Part shown: positions 43,069 to 51,651 of the stretch, one piece after another
Position numbering within the stretch: position 1 is the stretch's first letter
How the letters are laid out: the number at the start of each line of letters is the position of its first letter
From: DATBGS01 sp036557885
GTDB taxonomy: Bacteria; Chloroflexota; Ktedonobacteria; Ktedonobacterales; DATBGS01
Reading direction: 5' to 3'
Length of the DNA: 64,000 nucleotides
Assembly (NCBI GenBank): GCA_036557885.1
Contig: DATBGS010000005.1
Span: forward strand, 62,001 to 126,000
The notes under the pieces: generated by a model
The model's database searches: none
What the model was told of the DNA's origin: nothing
Seen by the model: only the letters and a program-made list of their open reading frames with translations
Translations under genes and position numbers: made by a program

Positions 43069-44157
43069 TCAGGCGTTGCCCCACACCTCGCGGGCCACAC
43101 TTGCCACCAGTTCCAGCTTGTGGCGCTGGTCATCCGGGGTAATATGGTTGCCTTCCATTGTCGAAGCGAAGCCACACTGCGGGCTGAGCGCCAGGCGCTC
43201 CAGCGGCACAAACTGCGACGCCTCCTTGATGCGCCCGCGCAGTTCATCGGCGGTTTCCATACGCGGCTTCTTCGTCGTCACCAGCCCCAGCACCACCACC
43301 CGATCTTCCGGCACATGCCGCAGCGGTTCAAATCCGCCAGAGCGCGCGTCGTCATATTCCAACAAAAAGCGCCGGAAATGCGTGTGCTCAAAAATGCGCG
43401 AAATGGGTTCATAGTCTCCGCTCGCGTAAAACCTGCTCTGGTTGTTCCCACGACAAATATGGATGCCAAACGTCACGCCGGGATGCCCATCAATGATCGC
43501 ATTGTCCATCTCAATGCACACATCAATCATCTTATCCGGGTCATTCCCCCGCTGGCGATAACCCTCGCGCATCTTTGGGTCCAGCAGCGCGGCATACTGT
43601 GGCGCGTCAATCTGAATATAGTTGCAGCCCAGCCGGATAAGTTCCTCCACTTCGCGCCGCGAAAACTCCACAATATCCGCCAGATACGCATCGCGTGTGG
43701 CATACGCCCCCTTTGACTTCTCCGGGTCGTAGTACGCTGCCGCCTGCTGCGCGCTGATCATCGTCACCTTCCCAGGCCGCTTCGCGTGCAAACGCAATGC
43801 AACCCACTCCTCAGCGCACATGCTCCGCTTCCATTGCAGCTTATCCACCACCACCGGGCGCTTCAGGACCAGTTCGTCGCCCGTCTCATCTCGGAATGGA
43901 ATAGCCCACCCGCCAAGCTTGTCAAACCCGTTTAGCGCCTCCACCAGATGCCCATAAAAAGCGTAGCGCCGCACCTCTCCATCGGTGATAACATCAATCC
44001 CCGCCGCCTCTTGCAGCGCAATCGCCTCTTGCACAGCCCGGTCTTCGATCACCTTAAAATCTGCGGCGCTCAGCTTTCCGGCTTCAAGTTGTTTACGCGC
44101 CTCCACCAGATAGGATGGCCGGAGCAAACTTCCTACAACTTCACTGCGAAAGTTCAT
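43069..44157 (-). CDS. MetE C-terminal-like cobalamin-independent methyltransferase
   Basis: 362 residues: only the catalytic barrel of methionine synthase MetE, without the N-terminal half. ATG 44157 is chosen for its GAGGGGTGAG site; an ATG 8 codons earlier lacks one. Zinc ligands are readable: His and Cys in FGIHICRGNNQSRF, and the last Cys in LSPQCGFAS. SLLRPSYLVEAR and DVITDGEVRRYAFYGHL are family landmarks. Such short forms may use a different methyl donor or act on other thiols. It is convergent with the membrane protein, 19 bases apart. Confidence 0.88.
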   Translation of the reverse strand: MNFRSEVVGSLLRPSYLVEARKQLEAGKLSAADFKVIEDRAVQEAIALQEAAGIDVITDGEVRRYAFYGHLVEALNGFDKLGGWAIPFRDETGDELVLKRPVVVDKLQWKRSMCAEEWVALRLHAKRPGKVTMISAQQAAAYYDPEKSKGAYATRDAYLADIVEFSRREVEELIRLGCNYIQIDAPQYAALLDPKMREGYRQRGNDPDKMIDVCIEMDNAIIDGHPGVTFGIHICRGNNQSRFYASGDYEPISRIFEHTHFRRFLLEYDDARSGGFEPLRHVPEDRVVVLGLVTTKKPRMETADELRGRIKEASQFVPLERLALSPQCGFASTMEGNHITPDDQRHKLELVASVAREVWGNA

Positions 44158-44278
44158 AATCTCACCCCTCTTTTTGATCATGGCACTAGATACCGTCCCT
44201 CGTACCTCGCCTACCTACCGCAGTTGCATCGTACCACCAATAGCAAGACCTCACCCGCAAACATCCAGACACATCAAC

Positions 44279-45073
44279 TCAGGTGGCCCGCGTCACCTGA
44301 TGAACAGCCAGCGCCTGCCCGTTCTCTGGGTTCACCTCAATAAGCACGCCATCCAGCCGCGCCGGACCCTCGGCTGGTCGCGGCGGCCCCACCGACTTAT
44401 CTCCCTTGAGAAGCTGAAGAAAATCCTTGTGATAGCCGATGATGCTGTCCGAGCCTCCGCTCATGCCCACATCGCTCATATAGGCCGTACCGCCAGGCAG
44501 CACCCGCAAGTCAGAGGTTGGCGTATGCGTATGCGTCCCCAGCACAGCAGTCGCCCGTCCAGCCAGGTGCCAGCCCATCGCCTGCTTCTCGCTGGTAGCC
44601 TCCGCTTGCATATCCACCATGATCAGATTGGCCCCCGCTGCCTTGAGCGCCTCCACCGCCTCATCAGCCGCCGCGTAAGGCGACGTGACCCTGGGCCGCA
44701 TAAACACCTTCCCCAGCAGATTCACCACACCCACGCGCACCCCTGCCGCCTCAAACATCCCCCAGCCCCGCCCTGGCAGCGCCTCCTCAAAATTCGCCGG
44801 GCGGATGATGCGCTGGTTTTGCTCAAGAAACGGGCTAATCTCTGGCAGGTCGAAAGCGTGGTCGCCCAGCGTCAGAAAATCCACCACAGAAAGTAGCGTC
44901 TCTGCAATCTGCGGGGTCGTGCCAAACCCTTGCTCTGCGGAGTTTTCTGCATTGGCAATCACTGCGTCCAGTTGTAACTCTTTCCGCAGCAGAGGCACTT
45001 GCGTCTGAATCGCCGCGCGTCCGGTTGGCCCGATAATGTCGCCAAGGAACAGCAAACGAAAAGGATGCTTCAT
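44279..45073 (-). CDS. YmdB-family metallophosphoesterase with altered metal ligands
   Basis: 264 residues; ATG 45073 has GGGAGG upstream, better than an earlier in-frame start. Motifs: FLGDIIG (Asp12), NAENSAEQGFG (Glu43, Asn44), TLGDHAFD (Asp71, His72), DMQAEATSEK (Gln156), GTHTHTPT (His181, His183). In characterised YmdB enzymes, which hydrolyse 2',3'-cAMP, the third motif is GNH and the fourth has His in DFHAEATSEK. Both changes are at expected metal ligands, so metal content or activity may differ. It is 26 bases downstream of the LLM oxidoreductase gene. Confidence 0.88.
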   Translation of the reverse strand: MKHPFRLLFLGDIIGPTGRAAIQTQVPLLRKELQLDAVIANAENSAEQGFGTTPQIAETLLSVVDFLTLGDHAFDLPEISPFLEQNQRIIRPANFEEALPGRGWGMFEAAGVRVGVVNLLGKVFMRPRVTSPYAAADEAVEALKAAGANLIMVDMQAEATSEKQAMGWHLAGRATAVLGTHTHTPTSDLRVLPGGTAYMSDVGMSGGSDSIIGYHKDFLQLLKGDKSVGPPRPAEGPARLDGVLIEVNPENGQALAVHQVTRAT

Positions 45074-45099
45074 AACGGCCTCCCTATGAGGTAGATAAC

Positions 45100-46083
45100 T
45101 CAAGACGCGGAATGCAGCAAAGGAATTACCTCATCGGCAAAGCGATAAACTTCTTCCTGATCATATGCAATACGCGGGAAATAGAGGATAACATAGTTCG
45201 CGCCAGCATCTATCAATGCCTGGAGTCGCGCCGCCACCTGCTCTGCCGTCCCCAGCGTCGCCTGGCGAGCAAAATTCTCGAAGCTGGTCCCGCTTCTACG
45301 TCGAATCGCCTCGGTTGCCCGCTCAGGATCATCCCCAGCTTTCAGCACAACTATTGGCTCAATGCTGGTCGAGCGGATAATGCTCTCATAATCGCGCCCC
45401 AACGCCGCGCAGTGCTCGCGCAGCACCGCAAACTTATGGCGCAGCGTCTCAGGTGAGCCACTGATATTGCAGGCATTCGCCCACTTCGCCACCAGCTTCA
45501 GCGTCACCTGCTCACCGCCTCCACCAATCCAGAACGAAGGGTGCGGCTTCTGCACGCCCTTGGGCATATTGATAGGCGCGTTAATAGAATAATACTTCCC
45601 CTGAAACGTTGGCGCCTCTTCCGTCCACATGCGCACAACAATCTCGCACGCCTCCTTGAAGGCAGCCATGCGCTCTCTCGTCTCAGAAAAACCATAGCCG
45701 TAAGCCCGCCACTCGTGCTCATACCACCCCGCGCCAAGCCCGCAATACAGCCGCCCATGACTCAGCACGTCAACCGTCGAAGCCATCTTTGCCAGCAGCG
45801 AGGGTTGCCGGAAGCCATTGCACGTCACCATCTGCCCAATCTTCACCCGCTTCGTATCACGTGCCAGCGCCGAGGTAATCATCCAACTCTCAAAAACCGT
45901 CTGCTGAACCGGAACAGGAATAGGGTGAAAGTGATCATACACCCAGATCGAATCATACGCAGGCAGCGCGTCAACCACCTGGGCGGCGCGCGTCATTGCC
46001 TCATACTGCTCCACCGGGTCAGCAATCTCCATCAAGTCCATCTTCCACCCTTGCGGCACAAAAACGCCAAATTGGACGGGCAT
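45100..46083 (-). CDS. LLM-class F420-dependent oxidoreductase
   Basis: 327 residues, a luciferase-like barrel. AGAAGGAG precedes ATG 46083. Recognisable segments: SIWVYDHFHP (about 45-54), GQMVTCNGFRQPSLLAKMASTVDVLSHGRLYCGLGAGWYEHE (about 83-124), and GYGFSETRERMAAF. These are the F420-binding and substrate-loop regions of the family. Flavin use instead of F420 cannot be excluded. It leads a pair with the YmdB-like gene. Confidence 0.9.
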   Translation of the reverse strand: MPVQFGVFVPQGWKMDLMEIADPVEQYEAMTRAAQVVDALPAYDSIWVYDHFHPIPVPVQQTVFESWMITSALARDTKRVKIGQMVTCNGFRQPSLLAKMASTVDVLSHGRLYCGLGAGWYEHEWRAYGYGFSETRERMAAFKEACEIVVRMWTEEAPTFQGKYYSINAPINMPKGVQKPHPSFWIGGGGEQVTLKLVAKWANACNISGSPETLRHKFAVLREHCAALGRDYESIIRSTSIEPIVVLKAGDDPERATEAIRRRSGTSFENFARQATLGTAEQVAARLQALIDAGANYVILYFPRIAYDQEEVYRFADEVIPLLHSAS

Positions 46084-46385
46084 ACCTGCTCCTTCTGGCC
46101 TAGCTGGTCTGGCATCTTCTTAATTACACGTGAAGCCAGTATAGCACACGCCCCGCCAGATCAGCACTTCGTCCCAGCCCGCGTAGGCGGGCTTTGCTGC
46201 CCCTGGCCTCCAGGGGCCGCTTGCCCCTGCTTTGAGGGGCGCTTTAGACGCAGGGGCTGAGATGAGTGGCTCCGTTTCATGGGAAAACTTCATTGGTAGA
46301 AGGCGTTACTCTCCCGTAATTGGGTACAATGAGGGAAAACAAAGTAAAAAGAGAGTCGTTGGTAGACCTGTGAAGGAGAAGATGT
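46084..46385. other. Intergenic region upstream of the glucan phosphorylase
   Basis: 302 bases between divergent genes. The left half holds a run of three GC-rich hairpins (46176-46240); a weak TACAAT box is at 46325-46330 before the phosphorylase, without a matching -35. No gene is credible here. Confidence 0.45.
46176..46240. repeat. Three consecutive GC-rich hairpins
   Basis: Hairpin 1 at 46176-46193 (7-bp arm AGCCCGC, loop GTAG), hairpin 2 at 46199-46217 (8-bp arm GCCCCTGG, loop CCT), hairpin 3 at 46223-46240 (6-bp arm GCCCCT). The CCCCTGC of hairpin 3 can alternatively pair with GCAGGGG at 46250-46256. The stacked layout resembles a mobile extragenic repeat or a structured RNA. Confidence 0.55.
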
Positions 46386-48935
46386 TTGAAGATTTTAGGC
46401 CGAATGGCAGTCTTTCCCGTAATTCCGGCACGCATTAACCGCCTGCATGAACTGGCCTATAACCTGTGGTGGAGTTGGAATGCTGACGCCCAATCTCTCT
46501 ACCAAAGCATTAACCCAGCCCTCTGGGAAAGCAGCACGCATAACCCAGTCCGTCTGCTCCGTGAAGTAGCCCCAGAGCGCCTGCAAGAGCTAGAGAAAGA
46601 TACATCCTTCCTTGCGCATTATGACCGCGTTATGTCAACCTTTGATGCCTACATGAAACCCAAGGAGACGTGGTTTTCGCGGGCGCATCCAGAGATGCAG
46701 GGCCAAACCATCGCCTATTTCTCCGCTGAGTTTGGGCTACATGAATCCTTGCCCATCTACTCTGGCGGCCTGGGCATTCTCTCCGGCGACCACTGCAAAG
46801 AAGCCAGCGATCTTGGGCTGCCCTTTGTTGGCGTCGGCTTTCTCTATCCCCAGGGCTACTTCATCCAGCGCATCAACGCCGATGGCGTGCAAGAAGCCAC
46901 CTACGACAAATTGCACTTCTCAGAAGTCTCAGCAACTCCTGCCCTGGCGCCAGATGGCTCCGAAGCCGTCATCAACGTTGATCTCCCTGGGCGCAAAGTC
47001 TACGCAAAAGTCTGGAAAATCCAGGTTGGGCGCATCCCACTCTATCTCATGGATACCGACGTAGACCCTAACGGCCCCAATGACCGCGATCTTTCCGCCC
47101 GCTTGTACGGCGGCAATCACGAGATACGCATCTCTCAGGAAATCGTCCTGGGCATCGGCGGAGTCCGCGCCCTGCGCGCCCTGGGCCTGAAGCCTGCTGT
47201 CTGGCACATGAACGAAGGGCACGCCGCCTTTTTGGGTCTGGAGCGCGCCCGCGAGCTAGTAGCCGAGCAAAAGCTCTCCTTTTACGAGGCACGCGAGGCT
47301 GTTGCCGCCAATGCCGTCTTCACCACCCATACACCTGTTCCGGCGGGCAACGATGCCTTTGGCATTGATTTGATTGACCGCTACTTCTCAGGCTATTGGG
47401 GGCAGCTTGGCCTCAACCGGGACCAGTTCATCGAACTGGCCCGCCAGGATCAATCCTGGGGCCAGAGCTTCGGCATGACCGTGCTTGCCCTGCGCCTCTC
47501 CAGTCAGCATAACGGCGTCAGCGCCCTGCATGGCGAAGTCTCGCGCAAGATGTGGCAGTTCCTCTGGCCGGGCGTGGATGCCGAAGAAGTGCCCATCACC
47601 TCCATCACCAATGGCGTCCATACCGCAACCTGGCTGGCTCCTGCATTAGCCGTGCTGTATAATCGCCAGCTTGGACCAGACTGGCAGCAGCACATTGACG
47701 ACATTAAGACCTGGGAACCCATCAAACAAGCCGATGACGCCACGCTCTGGGAGACGCACCATAAACTCAAAGAAGAACTCATCCGCGACGTGCGCGAGCG
47801 CATCAAGCGCCATCGCTTGCGCCTGGGCGAAGGCGCGCTGCACATTCATGAGGCAGAAACGCTGCTGGACCCCAACGCGCTCACTATCGGGTTTGCGCGG
47901 CGCTTTGCCACCTACAAACGCGCCACCTTGATCTTCCGTGACCTGGACCGCCTTCGACGTCTCCTAAACGCCCCTGGTCGCCCTGTTCAGATCATCTTCG
48001 CCGGAAAAGCGCACCCCGCCGACGAGCCAGGCAAAGCGCTTATCCAGCAAATCTATCGCCTCTCTCGCCAGCCCGATTTTGTCGGCAAAATCATATTGCT
48101 TGAAGGCTACGATATGGCGATGGCCCGCAAGCTCGTCAGCGGCGTTGACATCTGGCTCAATAACCCGATTCGCCCCTACGAAGCCAGCGGCACCAGCGGA
48201 GAAAAAGCCTCCTTGAATGGCGTGCCTAATTGCAGCATTCTGGATGGCTGGTGGGAGGAAGGCTACAACGGCAAGAATGGCTGGGCCTTTGGCGAGCAGC
48301 GCGACTACCAAAACCCCGAACTCCAGTCCGAGGCCGACGCCCTGGCGCTCTACACAGTACTGGAGCAGGAAATCGTCCCCCTGTATTACGCGCGCGATGC
48401 GCAGGGGATTCCTGTGGGCTGGCTGCAAGTGATGAAAGAAGCCATACGCACCGTCGCGTCCCAGTTCAGCATGGCCCGCATGGTCAAAGAATATACCGAG
48501 CGCCTCTACATTCCAGCAGTACAACAGGGGCAGCAGGTAACAGGCGAATCCTACGCTCTGGCGCGCTCCCTGGCAGAATGGAAGCAGAAAGTCGCCCGCG
48601 CCTGGCCGGGAGTAGCTATCTGGGCAACTGGCCCAACCGAAGGCCAGATCGCCATTGGCGAAGCCATCGCCGTCAACGCCTATCTGCGCCTGCCCGATGT
48701 CCGCCAGGAAGATGTCGCGGTGGAAGTCGTCTATGGCCGCGACGACGACGGAAAAATGCGCGACCCTGTAGTCCAGCGCATGGAGCCAGATGGCCGCGAA
48801 GACAACGGCAACTATCGCTACCGTGTCCAGCTTTCCCCCAATACCGGCGGCAGCTTCATCTATGGCGTGCGCGTCTTGCCCACCCATCCTGCCCTGCCAG
48901 ACCGCCACGAAATAGGTCTTGTGCTCTGGGCCTAA
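46386..48935 (+). CDS. glgP: Alpha-glucan (glycogen/starch) phosphorylase, Thermotoga type
   Basis: 849 residues of the short-N-terminus phosphorylase class. TTG 46386 is preferred because AAGGAG lies 9 bases upstream; the first ATG is six codons in and has no site. N-terminus: RINRLHELAYNLWWSWNADAQ. Then IAYFSAEFGLHESLPIYSGGLGILSGDHCK, THTPVPAGND, and GFARRFATYKRA. The PLP lysine is Lys607 in EASGTSGEKASLNG, within GVPNCSILDGWWEEGYNG. Reaction: alpha-1,4-glucan + Pi to glucose 1-phosphate. With the secreted GH15 enzyme at 59.4 kb it suggests active alpha-glucan metabolism. It ends at a 22-bp hairpin. Confidence 0.96.
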   Translation: MKILGRMAVFPVIPARINRLHELAYNLWWSWNADAQSLYQSINPALWESSTHNPVRLLREVAPERLQELEKDTSFLAHYDRVMSTFDAYMKPKETWFSRAHPEMQGQTIAYFSAEFGLHESLPIYSGGLGILSGDHCKEASDLGLPFVGVGFLYPQGYFIQRINADGVQEATYDKLHFSEVSATPALAPDGSEAVINVDLPGRKVYAKVWKIQVGRIPLYLMDTDVDPNGPNDRDLSARLYGGNHEIRISQEIVLGIGGVRALRALGLKPAVWHMNEGHAAFLGLERARELVAEQKLSFYEAREAVAANAVFTTHTPVPAGNDAFGIDLIDRYFSGYWGQLGLNRDQFIELARQDQSWGQSFGMTVLALRLSSQHNGVSALHGEVSRKMWQFLWPGVDAEEVPITSITNGVHTATWLAPALAVLYNRQLGPDWQQHIDDIKTWEPIKQADDATLWETHHKLKEELIRDVRERIKRHRLRLGEGALHIHEAETLLDPNALTIGFARRFATYKRATLIFRDLDRLRRLLNAPGRPVQIIFAGKAHPADEPGKALIQQIYRLSRQPDFVGKIILLEGYDMAMARKLVSGVDIWLNNPIRPYEASGTSGEKASLNGVPNCSILDGWWEEGYNGKNGWAFGEQRDYQNPELQSEADALALYTVLEQEIVPLYYARDAQGIPVGWLQVMKEAIRTVASQFSMARMVKEYTERLYIPAVQQGQQVTGESYALARSLAEWKQKVARAWPGVAIWATGPTEGQIAIGEAIAVNAYLRLPDVRQEDVAVEVVYGRDDDGKMRDPVVQRMEPDGREDNGNYRYRVQLSPNTGGSFIYGVRVLPTHPALPDRHEIGLVLWA

Positions 48936-48951
48936 ACCAGCAACTCCACAA

Positions 48952-48998
48952 AAGAGGAGCAGGGAGGGAAGAACAATTCTTCCCTCCCTGCTCCTCTT
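48952..48998. terminator. Two-way hairpin (22-bp perfect stem, 3-base loop)
   Basis: Perfect 22-bp inverted repeat separated by CAA, located between the stop of glgP (48935) and the stop of the small minus-strand gene (49006). It could end both transcripts. Confidence 0.85.
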
Positions 48999-49005
48999 CA
49001 GACTC

Positions 49006-49143
49006 CTAACCCTGCCCTGCTGCCAGAAGTTTTCTGCGTCGTTCTTCCTGCCGCGTCTGCAAAAAGCTCAGCACCAAAGAGGCAACCAGAAACAACACCA
49101 GCACCAGCTCAACCGGGCTTAGGCGAATACGCTTTTTATTCAT
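49006..49143 (-). CDS. Small single-helix membrane protein (45 residues)
   Basis: A short frame with good start signals: AAAGGAGA lies 10-12 bases before ATG 49143. The sequence is MNKKRIRLS, then a helix VELVLVLFLVASLVLSFL (about residues 11-28), then QTRQEERRRKLLAAGQG. The basic ends flank one membrane helix, with a charged, amphipathic tail on one side. It is bounded by a strong hairpin on the 3' side, which supports a real transcript. No family is recognised; it could be a small regulator of a membrane complex. Confidence 0.65.
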   Translation of the reverse strand: MNKKRIRLSPVELVLVLFLVASLVLSFLQTRQEERRRKLLAAGQG

Positions 49144-49256
49144 GCTCAGGCGTCTCCTTTCCGTTCAACGAGAAACACCTTCTTCTCTCAGCAGCCATCT
49201 TCATCCTATCATTCATAGGCCAACATTACCCCTGAAGAAGTACCCTATGTGAAGTC

Positions 49257-49775
49257 TCAGCGCATCCGCTTTTGTTGTTTCGCCTCGTCTCGCTTGCGCT
49301 GTTGGTGGCTCTTTTCGCTGTCCTTCATGTCCTTCTTCAGCCCTTCCAGCGCTCTCTCTACCTGTTGGCGCAGTTTCTCCAGGCTCCTTTCCGCCTCAGC
49401 CAGCCGCCCGGCGCTATAGCCATTTGCTTCCTGCCTGACACGCTGCGCCTCCTCCTGTCCCTGCTCAACAATCGCATCAAAACGCTGCCGGGTAAACACC
49501 TTAATACGTTCTTCCCTGAGCAGTTCATCAGCCTCATGTCTGGCATTTTCCAGCAAGAACCTGCGTTCATTCTCTGCCTGGGCCAGCGCCTCATCCCTGT
49601 TGAGCGACAGACTCGTCCCCTGCTGACCACGCGCAAGCTCATCGCGTGCCAGCGCCAGAAGGTTCCCCAGTGTAATTCGATCTACGGCCCGCAGATTGGA
49701 AGCGGGAATAAGCGGGCTTTCCTTTACTTCTCTTTCAAGAGCATCAAGCACATCAAAGGCATCAAACTCATCCAT
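49257..49775 (-). CDS. Coiled-coil protein of unknown function
   Basis: 172 residues, highly charged, no membrane helix. The N-terminus DEFDAFDVLDALEREVKESPLIPASNLRAVDR resembles the start of small cell-division or ATPase-stalk-like coiled-coil proteins; from about residue 60 almost the whole chain is Ala/Glu/Arg-rich heptads, ending in a basic tail KSHQQRKRDEAKQQKRMR that may bind nucleic acid. I cannot assign a family. ATG 49775 has AAGGGAAG upstream, part of which lies in a hairpin (see 49785-49804). Confidence 0.75.
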   Translation of the reverse strand: MDEFDAFDVLDALEREVKESPLIPASNLRAVDRITLGNLLALARDELARGQQGTSLSLNRDEALAQAENERRFLLENARHEADELLREERIKVFTRQRFDAIVEQGQEEAQRVRQEANGYSAGRLAEAERSLEKLRQQVERALEGLKKDMKDSEKSHQQRKRDEAKQQKRMR

Positions 49776-49784
49776 CGGGCACTT

Positions 49785-49804
49785 CCCTTTGCGGCGGGAA
49801 AGGG
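49785..49804 (-). promoter_or_regulatory. Possible ribosome-site hairpin before the coiled-coil gene
   Basis: On the minus strand CCCTTT pairs with AAAGGG around an 8-base loop; the AAAGGG arm is part of the Shine-Dalgarno of the coiled-coil gene. Only six pairs, so a modest effect at best. Confidence 0.3.
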
Positions 49805-49854
49805 GGTTAAATCTTTAGTGTGCTCGATGCACAAAAGGTGCCAGTGCGCGCGGC

Positions 49855-50673
49855 TCAGTTCAGCCGCCAGTGCGCGTGCGGCGTCTGCTCGTCATGGCTC
49901 ACGCGCCTGTCGCTTTCCAGCTTCAGCAAATGGGCATGCACCGACAAGCCCGCCATCTCATGCAGGCGCGGGTCCACATCGCTATAGATAGACTGAACCA
50001 TTGCTGGGATAGTCTTTGGGCCAGAAGCAAGCGCATCCAAAATCTGCTGCTCGCGCATCATCCGATGATCTATATATTCCTGCAACTTCGCCTGCGCAGA
50101 CGTGATCGCTGGCCCATGCGCGGGCACCAGCAGCCTGATGTCTAGCGCGAGCAATTGCCGCAGCGACGCCAGATAGTCAGCAACATTCCCCTCTGGCGGA
50201 ATAATCACCACCGTCCCCACGCCAGCCACCAGATCGCCCGCAAACAGCACCCGCGCCTCTTCCAGATACAAGCACACGTGGTCAAAGCGGTGGCCGGGCG
50301 TATGAATTACTCGCAGCCGATCAGGGCCGCACTCAAGTATTTGCCCATCATGAAGCTCCTGGTCTGCTTCGGGCACCCCTTCCTGGCTCCAGGCCAGAAT
50401 AGGAGCGCCAGTCAGTTCAGCCAGCGCGCGTGCCCCTTCCGAGTGGTCGTGGTGCCCATGCGTGATCAGAATGCTTTTTGCGCCGCCAAGCTGTGCCGCT
50501 TCCCACGCCAGCCGCTCCAAATGCTGCTGGTCCGCTGGCCCTGGGTCAAGAATCACGGCCCCCGTCGGGGCCGCGCCAATCACAAACGAGTTTGTCCCTG
50601 GCCCGGTCATCATGGACGGGTTCGGTGCCAGCACCAGCTTCACGTAATCTGGCAAAAGCGGCATCTCGATCAT
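49855..50673 (-). CDS. MBL-fold metallo-hydrolase (LACTB2/glyoxalase-II-like)
   Basis: 272 residues. The metal motif THGHHDHSEGA (71-81) gives the HxHxDH set; further ligands are in HTPGHRFDHVCLY (about 124) and FAGDLVAG (about 146). VPAHGPAI carries the last His. The C-terminal 60 residues form a winged-helix-like extension (ILDALASGPKTIPAMVQSIYSD) found in the LACTB2 branch. ATG overlaps the stop of the NUDIX gene as ATGA, so the two are co-translated. Possibly a hydrolase of thioesters, lactones or RNA; not resolved. Confidence 0.9.
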   Translation of the reverse strand: MIEMPLLPDYVKLVLAPNPSMMTGPGTNSFVIGAAPTGAVILDPGPADQQHLERLAWEAAQLGGAKSILITHGHHDHSEGARALAELTGAPILAWSQEGVPEADQELHDGQILECGPDRLRVIHTPGHRFDHVCLYLEEARVLFAGDLVAGVGTVVIIPPEGNVADYLASLRQLLALDIRLLVPAHGPAITSAQAKLQEYIDHRMMREQQILDALASGPKTIPAMVQSIYSDVDPRLHEMAGLSVHAHLLKLESDRRVSHDEQTPHAHWRLN

Positions 50674-51488
50674 TGCAGCTTGCCCCCCTCGTGCGATGGC
50701 TCCTGTCCTTCTCCCAACTCATCATAGCCCGGCTCCCCCGGCAGAAAGATTTCGATCTGCCCGCTGCGCGTGGTTGCGCGTGGCGTAATGACGGGGATGG
50801 CTTTGCCACGCAATTGCTGCTCCGCGTCAGCAATGCTCGTGAACTTCGCCAGATCACGCAGTTGGTGAACGGTGGCAAACACCAGCGGAAAATCGCCCTG
50901 CTCCGAGCGTGCCAGCGCCTCGCCGGGCTGAATCCATGTTCCAGCGCTCGTCTCCAGTTGATCGTGGGTCGCCTGCTGCTCCATGGGCGCCTCAGCAAGG
51001 AAAAAGAACGTATCAAAGCGTTTGGGCATTGGCTCCGGCGTAATCCAATGAGCGAACAGCGTCAGGCGCTGCGTTGCCAGTGTGAGACGTTCCTGCTGGG
51101 CAATCTCAGCCAGCGTTGTTTCATTCTTCTGGAGCCTCTCCCGATAGCCCGCGATCTTCTCCGTTTCTTTCGCTGACACGCTGAGCACATGCCCACCCTG
51201 CTCAGCAATCAGCACGCCCGCCTCCTCGAAAAGCTCCCTGATTGCTGCCACCCGCAAGCCGCTGCCTAGCGCCGTTTCGGTGCGCTCGGCTGATTCAGAG
51301 GGGATGCAGAGATTCGGCGTCGTTTCAGCATCCCGATCAGAGGGCTTCACCGAACCACCCGGAAAGACATACACGTCCGGCACAAAGTCGCTCATAATAT
51401 GGCGGCGAACCATGAACGTCTCAAGGGTATCGTTTGAGCCTTTGCGAAGTAAAACAATGGCGGCGGCGGGACGGGGTTGGCTGGGCAT
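50670..51488 (-). CDS. NUDIX hydrolase with insertion (NUDT19-like)
   Basis: 272 residues. The Nudix box is split: GG at 44-45 and REL-FEEAG at 84-91, about 25 residues more than the usual GX5EX7REUXEEXGU spacing, filled by a Ser/Glu-rich insert. Such insertions are known in the CoA-hydrolysing NUDT19 group. PAAAIVLLRKGSNDTLETFMVRRH starts the fold. The likely substrate is an acyl-CoA or nucleoside diphosphate compound. The gene is preceded by the seven-unit repeat array. Confidence 0.88.
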   Translation of the reverse strand: MPSQPRPAAAIVLLRKGSNDTLETFMVRRHIMSDFVPDVYVFPGGSVKPSDRDAETTPNLCIPSESAERTETALGSGLRVAAIRELFEEAGVLIAEQGGHVLSVSAKETEKIAGYRERLQKNETTLAEIAQQERLTLATQRLTLFAHWITPEPMPKRFDTFFFLAEAPMEQQATHDQLETSAGTWIQPGEALARSEQGDFPLVFATVHQLRDLAKFTSIADAEQQLRGKAIPVITPRATTRSGQIEIFLPGEPGYDELGEGQEPSHEGGKLQ

Positions 51489-51518
51489 CGTGTGAACTCC
51501 TGCTACATAGGTCAGATG

Positions 51519-51651
51519 TGACTCGTGAGTAATTTTATGACTCGTGAGTAATTTTATGACTCGTCAGTCACCTTATGACTGATCAGTAATTTTATGACTC
51601 GTGAGTAATTTTATGACTCTCTGGTCATATTATGACTGTCGGGTCATTGCT
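51519..51651. repeat. Seven tandem 19-bp repeats with internal dyad
   Basis: Units start at 51519, 51538, 51557, 51576, 51595, 51614 and 51633, exactly 19 bp apart. Consensus TGACTCGTGAGTAATTTTA: every unit keeps TGACT, and most end in an inverted half (AGTAA or AGTCA), forming TGACT-N4-AGTCA-like dyads. Units 1, 2 and 5 are identical; 3, 4, 6 and 7 vary mainly in the centre and right half. The last unit lies in the final codons of the alcohol dehydrogenase; the others fill its gap to the NUDIX start. No spacers, hence not a CRISPR array. Confidence 0.9.

Noticed and set aside
47964..48908. 314-codon frame antisense to the glucan phosphorylase
   Set aside because: Shadow of a certain gene, no start signals.
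51519..51651. Tandem repeats as a CRISPR array
   Set aside because: Units are contiguous at 19 bp with no spacers and no cas genes nearby.
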